A stretch of DNA of 8,514 nucleotides from Candidatus Methanocomedens sp. (GTDB taxonomy: Archaea; Halobacteriota; Methanosarcinia; Methanosarcinales; Methanocomedenaceae), in NCBI GenBank assembly GCA_013374385.1, contig QBUR01000153.1:1-8514 (forward strand), in the 5' to 3' direction. Positions 1 to 6,082 of this stretch are shown here, piece by piece; position 1 is the stretch's first letter; each line of letters begins with the position of its first letter. Under the pieces are notes generated by a model. That model was not told the DNA's origin. It did not search any database and saw only the letters and a program-made list of their open reading frames with translations. Both the position numbers and the translations under genes were made by a program.

Positions 1-20
1 TCTGCGTTCATCTGCGGTTT
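1..20. repeat. Edge of a dispersed intergenic repeat motif
   Basis: The window opens with TCTGCGTTCATCTGCGGTTT. I recognise this wording from memory as a short motif scattered between genes in many bacterial and archaeal genomes. It contains an internal near-repeat (CTGCGTTCAT followed by CTGCGGTTT). Only one copy is visible and it is cut by the window edge, so its full length and any hairpin partner cannot be seen. The remaining bases to 143 hold no supported gene. A plus-strand frame is open from base 1 to a TAA at 130-132 but has no visible start and resembles nothing I know. Confidence 0.4.
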
Positions 21-143
21 TATCAAATTCACCAACACGAATTGTAACGGTCTCGGTTTGTTGCGCAGGGTATTACGTGAGCGCATACCTGTTCTACCAT
101 TTCACGACCAGAAAATAAATGAACAACGATAAGGCCCGGCAAC

Positions 144-1232
144 TCAAACCCGGACCGAGTCCTGCCGTTGACGTTGAGTGAGAGAGGTAGCTGATATTAT
201 AAGGCTTACCAGACTCAACCCTGCTGCGCCAATGAATACAGCATTGAATCCCCATATATTAGACACCACACCACCACACAGTGCCCCTGTTATCATGGAC
301 AGGCTGATGACAGAATTGAGATAACCGGCGGCTGTGGCTTTATCCTTATTACGTTGCAGGAGCAGTTCGGTGGAGCCTACAAACAGAAAGGACCAGGATA
401 TAGCTATCAGGAACATAGCAGGGATGATGTGATAATAGATAGTAGCAGGAAGCAGGATCAGGAAAGCAGCAACTGACAGCACGTACCCGACCTTAACAAT
501 CCGCTCCATATTCTGGCCGTCCATCCGGCGCATTATAAAGAACTGCATCAGGGGGTTGATTGAATACAAAAGACCGATCCAGAATATATCTGCACCCAGG
601 GTCATCATGTATATTGGAAATATTGTCCAGCAACCTACTGCCCCGGTGTGCCTTAAAAAGAATGTCAGGTAGATGTTCCAGTTCTTCTTTACAGTGGAAA
701 GTGAGAAATAATCCACCTTGATCCGTTCTACTTTCACTTCAGGCATTGTTACAGCCAAAATAAAGGAAATAAGCATTAATACAGAACTGACTATGAAAAT
801 AAAGTTGTAGTCTCCTAATAATCCAGCACCGGAAAAACCCGCTGCCCAGCCAAGAGCGCCTAAGGAAAAGAATTTACCTATACTGCGCTTGAGCCCGTAT
901 ACGTGCATGATAAGGGCTGCCGGGTACATGCCAACGCAAATTCCCAACAGGCCCCGTATAACGGCGAGACTTAATGGGTCGTAGGCGAACACCTGGATAA
1001 AATAAGCCACGGCAGAACATGCAAGTCCTATAAGTAGTAATTTTTTGATATCCAATGTATCAGATACTTTGCTGAAGATGTAGGATGAGACGAAGAGGCA
1101 TGCCCCATAAACGCTCATTATAATACCCACCTGGGTATAGTTGGCACCCATGTCATAAGCCAGCAGGGGGATTACCATCATGGACATCATGACGGATGTG
1201 CTGGTCAAAAACTGGATTGAGTTAAGCCTCAT
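144..1232 (-). CDS. MFS family transporter
   Basis: This is a 362-residue, strongly hydrophobic protein with about twelve predicted membrane helices, at roughly residues 6-28, 36-57, 64-84, 88-110, 122-140, 143-162, 186-208, 214-234, 245-265, 270-290, 302-322 and 330-350. The loop after helix 2 (SKVSDTLDIKK, residues 54-64) is a degenerate form of the MFS motif A (G-x-x-x-D-R/K-x-G-R/K). The longer hydrophilic stretch at about 163-185 is the central loop between the two six-helix halves. Length and topology fit a complete, compact major facilitator of the inner membrane. The substrate cannot be predicted; a drug or small-metabolite exporter, or a sugar-type transporter, are all possible. An in-frame TAA lies 12 codons upstream with no other ATG between, so the ATG at 1232 is the likely start. 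No Shine-Dalgarno precedes it. The stop is TGA. The gene diverges from apgM. Confidence 0.85.
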   Translation of the reverse strand: MRLNSIQFLTSTSVMMSMMVIPLLAYDMGANYTQVGIIMSVYGACLFVSSYIFSKVSDTLDIKKLLLIGLACSAVAYFIQVFAYDPLSLAVIRGLLGICVGMYPAALIMHVYGLKRSIGKFFSLGALGWAAGFSGAGLLGDYNFIFIVSSVLMLISFILAVTMPEVKVERIKVDYFSLSTVKKNWNIYLTFFLRHTGAVGCWTIFPIYMMTLGADIFWIGLLYSINPLMQFFIMRRMDGQNMERIVKVGYVLSVAAFLILLPATIYYHIIPAMFLIAISWSFLFVGSTELLLQRNKDKATAAGYLNSVISLSMITGALCGGVVSNIWGFNAVFIGAAGLSLVSLIISATSLTQRQRQDSVRV

Positions 1233-1253
1233 GGGAGATGTAAATGGGTGGGT

Positions 1254-1261
1254 GTATATTT
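1254..1261 (-). promoter_or_regulatory. Candidate TATA box for the MFS gene (leaderless)
   Basis: On the minus strand this reads AAATATAC. It is centred about 25 bases before the A of the start codon at 1232. Archaeal TATA boxes usually sit about 25-27 bases before the transcription start, so the transcript would begin at or next to the ATG. That fits the missing Shine-Dalgarno. This rests on one motif and its spacing. Confidence 0.35.
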
Positions 1262-1406
1262 CAAATTATGCTGGTGATTTATGGGTTTGCAATCCACAGC
1301 ATCTATTTACTCTCCAATAATCCGCAATTCTTCACTCGCCTACATTGCCCTTCCTGCACATCTGCCAGGTCGTCCATCCCTAACGCTGAAATGCCAGAGA
1401 TAACCC

Positions 1407-1413
1407 TTTATAT
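1407..1413 (+). promoter_or_regulatory. Candidate TATA box for apgM
   Basis: TTTATAT lies in the context CCCTTTATATCC, an archaeal-like TATA element 36-42 bases before the apgM start. Transcription would begin near 1434-1437, just ahead of or within the AGGTGA ribosome binding site, giving a very short leader. The rest of the 1233-1448 gap shows no clear further signal. Confidence 0.35.
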
Positions 1414-1435
1414 CCAATAAAATAATCTTACACCC

Positions 1436-1441
1436 AGGTGA
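1436..1441 (+). promoter_or_regulatory. Ribosome binding site of apgM
   Basis: AGGTGA matches the archaeal anti-Shine-Dalgarno complement (GGAGGTGATC) and ends 7 bases before the ATG at 1449. It supports that start over later ATGs in the same frame. Confidence 0.6.
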
Positions 1442-1448
1442 AATCCTT

Positions 1449-2642
1449 ATGAAATACGTTGTACTCCTGGGCGATGGCATGGCAGACTACCCCCTTGATG
1501 AACTGGGCGGACTGACCCCATTGCAGGCGGCCCGCACCCCCAACATGGACCGCATGGCAAAACAAGGACAGTGCGGACTGGCACAAACCGTACCTCTTGA
1601 CATGCCCCCCGGTTCTGATGTTGCCAACCTCGCCATCCTGGGATATGACCCTGCAAAATACTACTCGGGCAGGGGACCCCTGGAAGCTGCCAGCATGGGT
1701 GTGGAACTGGCTGACGATGATATCGCATTTCGCTGCAACCTAATAACCGAAAAGGACGGGATAATTGCCGACTACAGCGCAGGCCACATCTCCACTGAAG
1801 AGGCGGGAGAACTTATCCGGACGGTGGATGAACACTTAGGCAGCACCAGCATACAGTTCCACGCCGGTATCAGTTACCGCCACCTGCTTGTGCTATCGGG
1901 TGGCAGGGGACAGGACGCACAGTGCACCCCGCCCCATGACCAGGTGGGCGGCAAGGTGGCGGACTTCCTGCCACAAGGCCAGGATGCAGAACTGCTCAAA
2001 CGGCTCATAATGGACTCAAAACCACTGCTGGAGGCTCATGAGATAAACCGGCGCAGGATGGCAGATGGTAAGAATATGGGCAATATGATATGGCCGTGGG
2101 CCCAGGGAAGGGCGCCGTCGATGCCACATTTCAAGGAAATGTACGGCATTGGTGGGGCAATGATTTCAGCCGTGGACCTCCTGAAAGGACTGGGAGTGTG
2201 TGCCGGGCTGAAAGTGATTGATGTACCAGGCGCAACGGGTTACCTTGACACTAACTATAAAGGAAAAGCAGAGGCTGCACTGCATTCACTTGAATCCGAT
2301 GATTTCGTGTATGTGCACGTTGAAGCTGCTGACGAGGCCTCGCATATTGGCGACCTGGATGCAAAGATGCAGGCCATCGAGGACTTTGACAGCAAAATAG
2401 TGGGGCATGTCCTGGATGGAATGGCTGCATTTGATGACTATAAAATATTACTGATGCCTGACCACAGTACACCCATACCGGTTAAGACCCATACCCATGA
2501 CCCTGTGCCTTTTGTGGTGCTGTCCAGCAGTGGTGGAGCTGATAGTGTTACCGAATATAATGAGTTCTCTGTTGAATCAGGTTCTTTGGGAATAGTGGAA
2601 GGGCACAGGATAATGAATTATCTGGTAAATAATCGATTTTAA
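1449..2642 (+). CDS. apgM: 2,3-bisphosphoglycerate-independent phosphoglycerate mutase, archaeal type
   Basis: This enzyme interconverts 3-phosphoglycerate and 2-phosphoglycerate in the cytoplasm, in lower glycolysis and gluconeogenesis. The 397-residue protein has the usual length of the archaeal ApgM family, which belongs to the alkaline phosphatase superfamily. Visible signatures are GDGMAD (residues 8-13, metal ligand Asp9), MPPGSDVANLAILGYDP (52-68) with Ser56 as the likely phosphorylated nucleophile, YSGRGPLEA (72-80), and AGHIS (111-115). The C-terminal metal-binding half has HVEAADEASHIGD (290-302, with Asp295 and His299), MPDHSTP (336-342, Asp338/His339) and THTHDPVPF (347-355). All catalytic elements are present and the frame is clean. 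The gene has its own promoter and ribosome binding site. It ends in TAA three bases from the end of a convergent gene. Pyruvate kinase, two steps further down the same pathway, lies on the opposite strand. Confidence 0.95.
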   Translation: MKYVVLLGDGMADYPLDELGGLTPLQAARTPNMDRMAKQGQCGLAQTVPLDMPPGSDVANLAILGYDPAKYYSGRGPLEAASMGVELADDDIAFRCNLITEKDGIIADYSAGHISTEEAGELIRTVDEHLGSTSIQFHAGISYRHLLVLSGGRGQDAQCTPPHDQVGGKVADFLPQGQDAELLKRLIMDSKPLLEAHEINRRRMADGKNMGNMIWPWAQGRAPSMPHFKEMYGIGGAMISAVDLLKGLGVCAGLKVIDVPGATGYLDTNYKGKAEAALHSLESDDFVYVHVEAADEASHIGDLDAKMQAIEDFDSKIVGHVLDGMAAFDDYKILLMPDHSTPIPVKTHTHDPVPFVVLSSSGGADSVTEYNEFSVESGSLGIVEGHRIMNYLVNNRF

Positions 2643-2645
2643 ATT

Positions 2646-2915
2646 TTATGCAATTACTTCTTTGAAACTCAATTCTCCTGCTGCCAATGGGTGTACAAGC
2701 AGGGTTGAATTGTGAAATTTTGTCACAATATTATCTATTTTTTCAGATATTTCGTGAGTATAATAAGCTTCGCCACATTCTTGACAGATGTAAGCAGAAA
2801 CATCTTTTATGGCAAGTACTTCATTCTCAACTCTAACAACGAATTCGGTCTTCCCTTTGACCAGCTTGCCTTTACAAAAACTGCATCTATCTGGCATCAT
2901 AATATCATTATACAT
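2646..2915 (-). CDS. YgiT/MqsA-type zinc-finger protein (orphan antitoxin-like)
   Basis: This is an 89-residue protein with two CxxC knuckles, CSFC (residues 11-14) and CQEC (44-47), about 30 residues apart. That is the zinc-binding layout of the YgiT-type/MqsA N-terminal domain. The intervening VRVENEVLAIKDVSAYIC and the following GEAYYTHEISEKI also fit the family. It ends near residue 89 and lacks the C-terminal helix-turn-helix of full MqsA, as is usual for the short archaeal form. Such proteins are normally antitoxins encoded just after a small toxin, often of the DUF4258 type. Here the gene before it is a carbonic anhydrase-like protein 17 bases away, and no toxin is visible, so its role is uncertain. 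Start choice is weak: there is no clear Shine-Dalgarno, and ATGs at codons 1, 6 and 7 are all possible. It probably shares the transcript of the upstream genes. Confidence 0.75.
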   Translation of the reverse strand: MYNDIMMPDRCSFCKGKLVKGKTEFVVRVENEVLAIKDVSAYICQECGEAYYTHEISEKIDNIVTKFHNSTLLVHPLAAGELSFKEVIA

Positions 2916-2932
2916 TAATGATGTGAAAAATA

Positions 2933-3454
2933 CTAAATGTTCTCCTTCATGTGTCCTAACGCCTTGCCCCAGTAATCCTTAGCAGCCTCCCTTATTCCTG
3001 CTACCTCCTCCGATGTCAGCTGGCGTACCACTTTGCCCGGACTCCCCATTATCAGACTGCCCGGCGGGAACGTCTTGCCTTCAGTGATAAGTGTCCCTGC
3101 ACCTACCAGGCACCCGTCCCCCAGTACAGCATTGTTCATAACAATGGAACCCATGCCTACCATGCAGCCGTTACCTATGGTACAGCCGTGGAGTATCGCA
3201 CCATGACCCACCACGCAATATTCGCCAATATCAGCAGTATTATCCGAACCCGCATGCACAGTGCAATTATCCTGGATATTGCTCCATGCACCAATCCGTA
3301 TAGCACAGGGGTCGCCTTTTACAACGGCGTTCGACCAGATACTCACATGGTCGCCTAATTCAACGTCCCCTATCACTGCACCCAGTGGGTCGATATAAAT
3401 GGGGTCACCCATTTTCGGGAACATCCCCTGAAAACTCCGTATCCTGTCTTCCAT
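2933..3454 (-). CDS. Gamma-class carbonic anhydrase-like protein (left-handed beta-helix)
   Basis: The 173 residues are dominated by hexapeptide repeats of the left-handed beta-helix (for example AVIGDV, VVGHGAILHG, CTIGNG, AVLGDG, CLVGAG), followed by a C-terminal alpha-helix (about 147-172). The three zinc-ligand histidines of gamma carbonic anhydrases are present as His67 (in NCTVHAG), His84 and His89 (in GHGAILHG), and the conserved Gln-Asp pair as Gln61-Asp62. The usual Arg of the RGD element is Lys here (VVKGDP, Lys46/Asp48). The protein lacks the acidic loop of classical Cam, so it is closer to the CamH/YrdA/PaaY group. The likely reaction is CO2/bicarbonate interconversion as a trimer with intersubunit zinc sites, but many members of this group have weak or untested activity. 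It starts one base after pyruvate kinase ends and should be translationally coupled to it. It ends in TAG. Confidence 0.85.
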   Translation of the reverse strand: MEDRIRSFQGMFPKMGDPIYIDPLGAVIGDVELGDHVSIWSNAVVKGDPCAIRIGAWSNIQDNCTVHAGSDNTADIGEYCVVGHGAILHGCTIGNGCMVGMGSIVMNNAVLGDGCLVGAGTLITEGKTFPPGSLIMGSPGKVVRQLTSEEVAGIREAAKDYWGKALGHMKENI

Positions 3455-3455
3455 T

Positions 3456-4874
3456 TCAGATCACTTCCACCTTTATCATATTAGTGGAACCACCGGCAGG
3501 TACACTTGCAGTCACAACCAGCTTATCACCCTTTTTGAAACCGCACTCTACTGCTGTTTTCACTGTCCTTTCCATCATTACATTAATATCAGTGGAATAA
3601 TCCACATTAATAGGCGTGACACCCCATACCAGTGAAAGACCCCTTAGAGTGACAGGATTGGAACTCAAAGCATAAATGGGGATCAACGGTCTATACCTGG
3701 CCACCACCCTGGCAGTTTTACCCTGGCCTGTAGGTGTAATGATAGCAGCAGCATTGACCTGCCTTGCAATATGGATGGCTGAACGGCCAATAGCTTCTGT
3801 GATTGATTCACCTTCTGTTAAACTACGAATAGACATAGCATCCCGGAAATCCACGGATGTTTCGATCTTTGCTGCAATTCTTGACATCATCCGAACCGCT
3901 CCGACAGGGAACTGACCCATGGCAGTCTCTTCTGAAAGCATCACCGCATCAGTACCATCCAGTACAGCATTTGCAACATCTGCAGTCTCTGCCCTGGTTG
4001 GTCTGGGATTTTCAACCATACTCCTGAGCATCTGGGTGGCAGTAATCACCGGCTTACCTGCCTGGTTACTTTTTCGTACAAGCATTTTCTGGACCGCAGG
4101 CACATCCTCCATAGGAATCTCCACACCTAAATCGCCCCTTGCCACCATGATTCCGTCAGCCAAATTTAATATCCCGTCAATATTTGCAACAGCTTCGTGC
4201 TTCTCGATCTTGGCGATTACCGGGATACTGGCTCCCCTATCACTGATGATCTGTTTAACTTCCTGGATATCTCCTGCTTTCCTGACAAAGGACAGGGCAA
4301 TAAGGTCCACCTCTTCCTTGATTCCCAGTTCCAGGTCTTTTCTATCCTTGGCTGTCAGTGATGGTATCTCTACCGTGCCGGTAGGCAGGTTGATACCTTT
4401 ATGGGATGATAACTGTCCACCGATTTCCACCTTGCACCTGATATCACTTACATCTGATTCAATGACCTTGAGCTGGATGAGGCCATCTGATAACATGATG
4501 GTATCACCTTTTTTTACTTCCCCGGGCAGGTCTTTGTAACTGACTGAGGCTATATTTTCATTCCCGGGCACATCCCTGCTTGTTAGTGTGAACTCGTTTT
4601 TACTCTTCAGGGTAACGGCACCATCAGGAAACTCACCCACCCTTATTTTCGGCCCGCTAAGGTCCTGCAGGATGGCTATGTGCCTGTCCAGACCGGATGA
4701 TATCTCCCTTATCTTCCGGATGCTTTCCGTGTGTTCCTGATGGGTACCATGGGAAAAATTCAACCTGGCAACATCCATACCTGCTTCTATCAGGCGCTTG
4801 ATTTTGGATTCGCTACTGCTGGCAGGTCCAATGGTACACACGATCTTCGTACGTCTGATAATCTCCCCCTCCAC
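3456..4874 (-). CDS. pyk: Pyruvate kinase
   Basis: Pyruvate kinase transfers phosphate from PEP to ADP, giving pyruvate and ATP, in the cytoplasm. The 472-residue protein is full length. It has the N-terminal TKIVCTIGP strand (residues 9-17), ARLNFSHG (36-43, with Arg37, Asn39, Ser41), and QDLSGPKIRVG (70-80). The B domain spans roughly 81-170. IAKIEK (220-225) provides the catalytic Lys222 and metal ligand Glu224, ARGDLG (245-250) the metal ligand Asp248, and TATQML (278-283) Thr280. The C-terminal domain (about 340-472) includes PTGQGKTARVVARYRP. Lys76 stands where K+-dependent enzymes have Glu (rabbit Glu117), with Leu72 and Val79 at two further positions linked to that trait, so K+-independent activity is predicted. 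The start is a GTG at 4872-4874 that overlaps the epimerase TAG by one base. No Shine-Dalgarno precedes it, but no other start keeps the conserved N-terminus. It lies mid-operon. Confidence 0.95.
   Translation of the reverse strand: MEGEIIRRTKIVCTIGPASSSESKIKRLIEAGMDVARLNFSHGTHQEHTESIRKIREISSGLDRHIAILQDLSGPKIRVGEFPDGAVTLKSKNEFTLTSRDVPGNENIASVSYKDLPGEVKKGDTIMLSDGLIQLKVIESDVSDIRCKVEIGGQLSSHKGINLPTGTVEIPSLTAKDRKDLELGIKEEVDLIALSFVRKAGDIQEVKQIISDRGASIPVIAKIEKHEAVANIDGILNLADGIMVARGDLGVEIPMEDVPAVQKMLVRKSNQAGKPVITATQMLRSMVENPRPTRAETADVANAVLDGTDAVMLSEETAMGQFPVGAVRMMSRIAAKIETSVDFRDAMSIRSLTEGESITEAIGRSAIHIARQVNAAAIITPTGQGKTARVVARYRPLIPIYALSSNPVTLRGLSLVWGVTPINVDYSTDINVMMERTVKTAVECGFKKGDKLVVTASVPAGGSTNMIKVEVI
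3459..3466 (-). promoter_or_regulatory. Ribosome binding site of the carbonic anhydrase gene, inside the pyk 3' end
   Basis: On the minus strand this reads AAGTGATC. It contains GTGATC, an exact complement of the archaeal 16S 3' tail, and ends 4 bases before the ATG at 3454. It lies within the last codons of pyruvate kinase, so the two genes are probably translated in a coupled way. It fixes the start at 3454. Confidence 0.6.
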
Positions 4875-5830
4875 TATGATCTTAATAACGAATCCACTGC
4901 CATCTCGATGCTCTGGCTTGAATTATGGGGTGGCTTCCAACCCAGGGCCTTTATCTTCTCAATAGCCAGCAGCATGGAAGGGACATCTCCCTTCCAGCCC
5001 CCGCCACCGTGGGCGCCTCCAGTGAACCGGTATTCCACATCACTGTATCCCATCTTCCTGGTCACGATATCGGCTATACCCACCACATCAATGGTATCTT
5101 CTGAACCGATGTTAAATATATTGACCAGTTCATTTGAGTGTTCTACTCCGTACACCATGGCATCCACGCAGTCCACCACGTCTAGGTAGGATTTTTTCTG
5201 TTTACCCGAACCCAATATCTCAAGGGCAAACGGGTCCACCCTCAGTTTATTGATAAAATCCACCAGCACGCCATGACTGCCCCTATCTCCCACGATATTA
5301 GCGAACCGGTAGAGCCATGCCTTCATATCAAATGTATGGCAGTACGAAGATATCAATGCTTCACAGGCAAGTTTCGATGCCCCGTACAGGGAAATGGGAA
5401 CCAGGGGGCCGTAATCTTCCGGGGTTGGCAGTACACTTGCCATGCCATACACGGTTGAGGTCGATGTAAATACAATCTCACTGGCATCCGCAGTTCTCAT
5501 TGCTTCAATCAGGTTATAGGTGGTCAGCACGTTCTGTTCCAGATGCACTTTTGTATCCTCAGCCCCCAGTCTCACATCAGGGTTGGCTGCCAGATGGAAC
5601 ACCATATCAATACCGTCCAGTGCCTGGGATATGGCATCCGGGTCTATCAGGTCGCCTTCAATAAACGTGAAATCCGGGTTGTCTATATGGCGCTCAAGGT
5701 ATGCCATTATGCCCGAGGACAGGTTATCGAACACAGTGACCCTGTTGTGTTGCACCAACCTGTCAACCACATGGCTGCCTATGAATCCTGCGCCGCCTGT
5801 AACTAAAATGTGCCTATCTTTTAGTATCAT
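4874..5830 (-). CDS. NAD-dependent sugar epimerase/dehydratase (GalE-like, extended SDR)
   Basis: The 318-residue protein is a complete extended short-chain dehydrogenase/reductase. The Rossmann NAD-binding motif is TGGAGFIGSH (11-20), followed by the acidic FDNLSSG (34-40) and EGDLID (58-63). HLAANPDVR (79-87) is typical of UDP-glucose 4-epimerase-like enzymes. The catalytic set is Thr124 or Ser125 in the TSTSTVYG element (122-129) with Tyr149-x-x-x-Lys153 (YGASK). YRFANIVGDRGSHGV (174-188) and the C-terminal GGGWKGDVPSMLL plus LGWKP (about 276-300) match archaeal members that act on UDP- or GDP-sugars. The exact substrate cannot be read from sequence; a role in surface glycan precursor supply is an inference. 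It is the first gene of the minus-strand run. It has a Shine-Dalgarno-like GAAGGA before the ATG at 5830 and ends in TAG overlapping the next start. Confidence 0.88.
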   Translation of the reverse strand: MILKDRHILVTGGAGFIGSHVVDRLVQHNRVTVFDNLSSGIMAYLERHIDNPDFTFIEGDLIDPDAISQALDGIDMVFHLAANPDVRLGAEDTKVHLEQNVLTTYNLIEAMRTADASEIVFTSTSTVYGMASVLPTPEDYGPLVPISLYGASKLACEALISSYCHTFDMKAWLYRFANIVGDRGSHGVLVDFINKLRVDPFALEILGSGKQKKSYLDVVDCVDAMVYGVEHSNELVNIFNIGSEDTIDVVGIADIVTRKMGYSDVEYRFTGGAHGGGGWKGDVPSMLLAIEKIKALGWKPPHNSSQSIEMAVDSLLRS

Positions 5831-5834
5831 GATA

Positions 5835-5840
5835 TCCTTC
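5835..5840 (-). promoter_or_regulatory. Ribosome binding site of the epimerase gene
   Basis: On the minus strand this reads GAAGGA and ends 4 bases before the ATG at 5830. It is a moderate Shine-Dalgarno match. A TATA-like TTATAGAT lies further upstream, around 5858-5865, and could start the epimerase-pyk-carbonic anhydrase-zinc-finger transcript, but that box is only weakly supported. Confidence 0.4.
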
Positions 5841-6006
5841 TTTGTTACGTACGAATAATCTATAACTTTATTGCATTGTTAATGAAATGCTTTAATTTAG
5901 CATCAATTCAATTGGATAAAATGTAACAACTGCATGTAAATTGTGGATATTAGGTATTAAGAATTAAGTATCCAATTCAAATCTAAGGGTAATTTGAAAA
6001 TTATTA

Positions 6007-6074
6007 GACCGGATTAACAGGATCGACAGGATATACCGCAACGTCAATATCCTGTAAATCCTGTTAATCCGGTC
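6007..6074. repeat. Long inverted repeat (hairpin) of the GGATTAACAGGAT type
   Basis: Two 28-base arms, 6007-6034 and 6047-6074, are reverse complements with two adjacent mismatches (CG in the left arm against TT in the complement of the right). They are separated by a 12-base loop (6035-6046). Each arm contains two related units, such as GGATTAACAGGAT followed by a GACAGGAT or TTACAGGAT variant, so it looks built from short tandem units that were then inverted. I recognise this wording as a dispersed intergenic repeat in methanogen/ANME and other genomes. It lies between the divergent epimerase and hydrolase genes and ends 8 bases before the first ATG of the hydrolase frame. The rest of the 5831-6082 gap is AT-rich and shows no gene. 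Confidence 0.8.
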
Positions 6075-6082
6075 AAAATACC

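Noticed and set aside
1..132. Plus-strand open frame from the window edge to the TAA at 130-132, as the tail of a gene
   Set aside because: It begins inside a dispersed repeat motif, has no visible start and resembles no family I know. At 43 codons, an open frame by chance is quite possible.
2634..2650. Bidirectional terminator between apgM and the zinc-finger gene
   Set aside because: The stretch TTTTAAATTTTA is AT-rich and nearly palindromic, but the T-runs are only four long and lie partly within the stop codons, so termination here is not supported beyond what convergence alone suggests.
2910..2935. Functional readthrough of the TAG ends of the carbonic anhydrase-like gene and the epimerase
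   Set aside because: The extensions would be only 5 and about 24 residues before the next stop and show no family-like sequence. Both proteins are already complete.
3919..4539. Long plus-strand open frame (206 codons) within pyk
   Set aside because: It is the antisense shadow of pyruvate kinase, whose motifs are complete on the minus strand. It has no Shine-Dalgarno and no recognisable protein features.
6007..6074. CRISPR array
   Set aside because: There are only two arms, in inverted orientation with a 12-base loop. There are no regular direct repeats or spacers and no cas genes.
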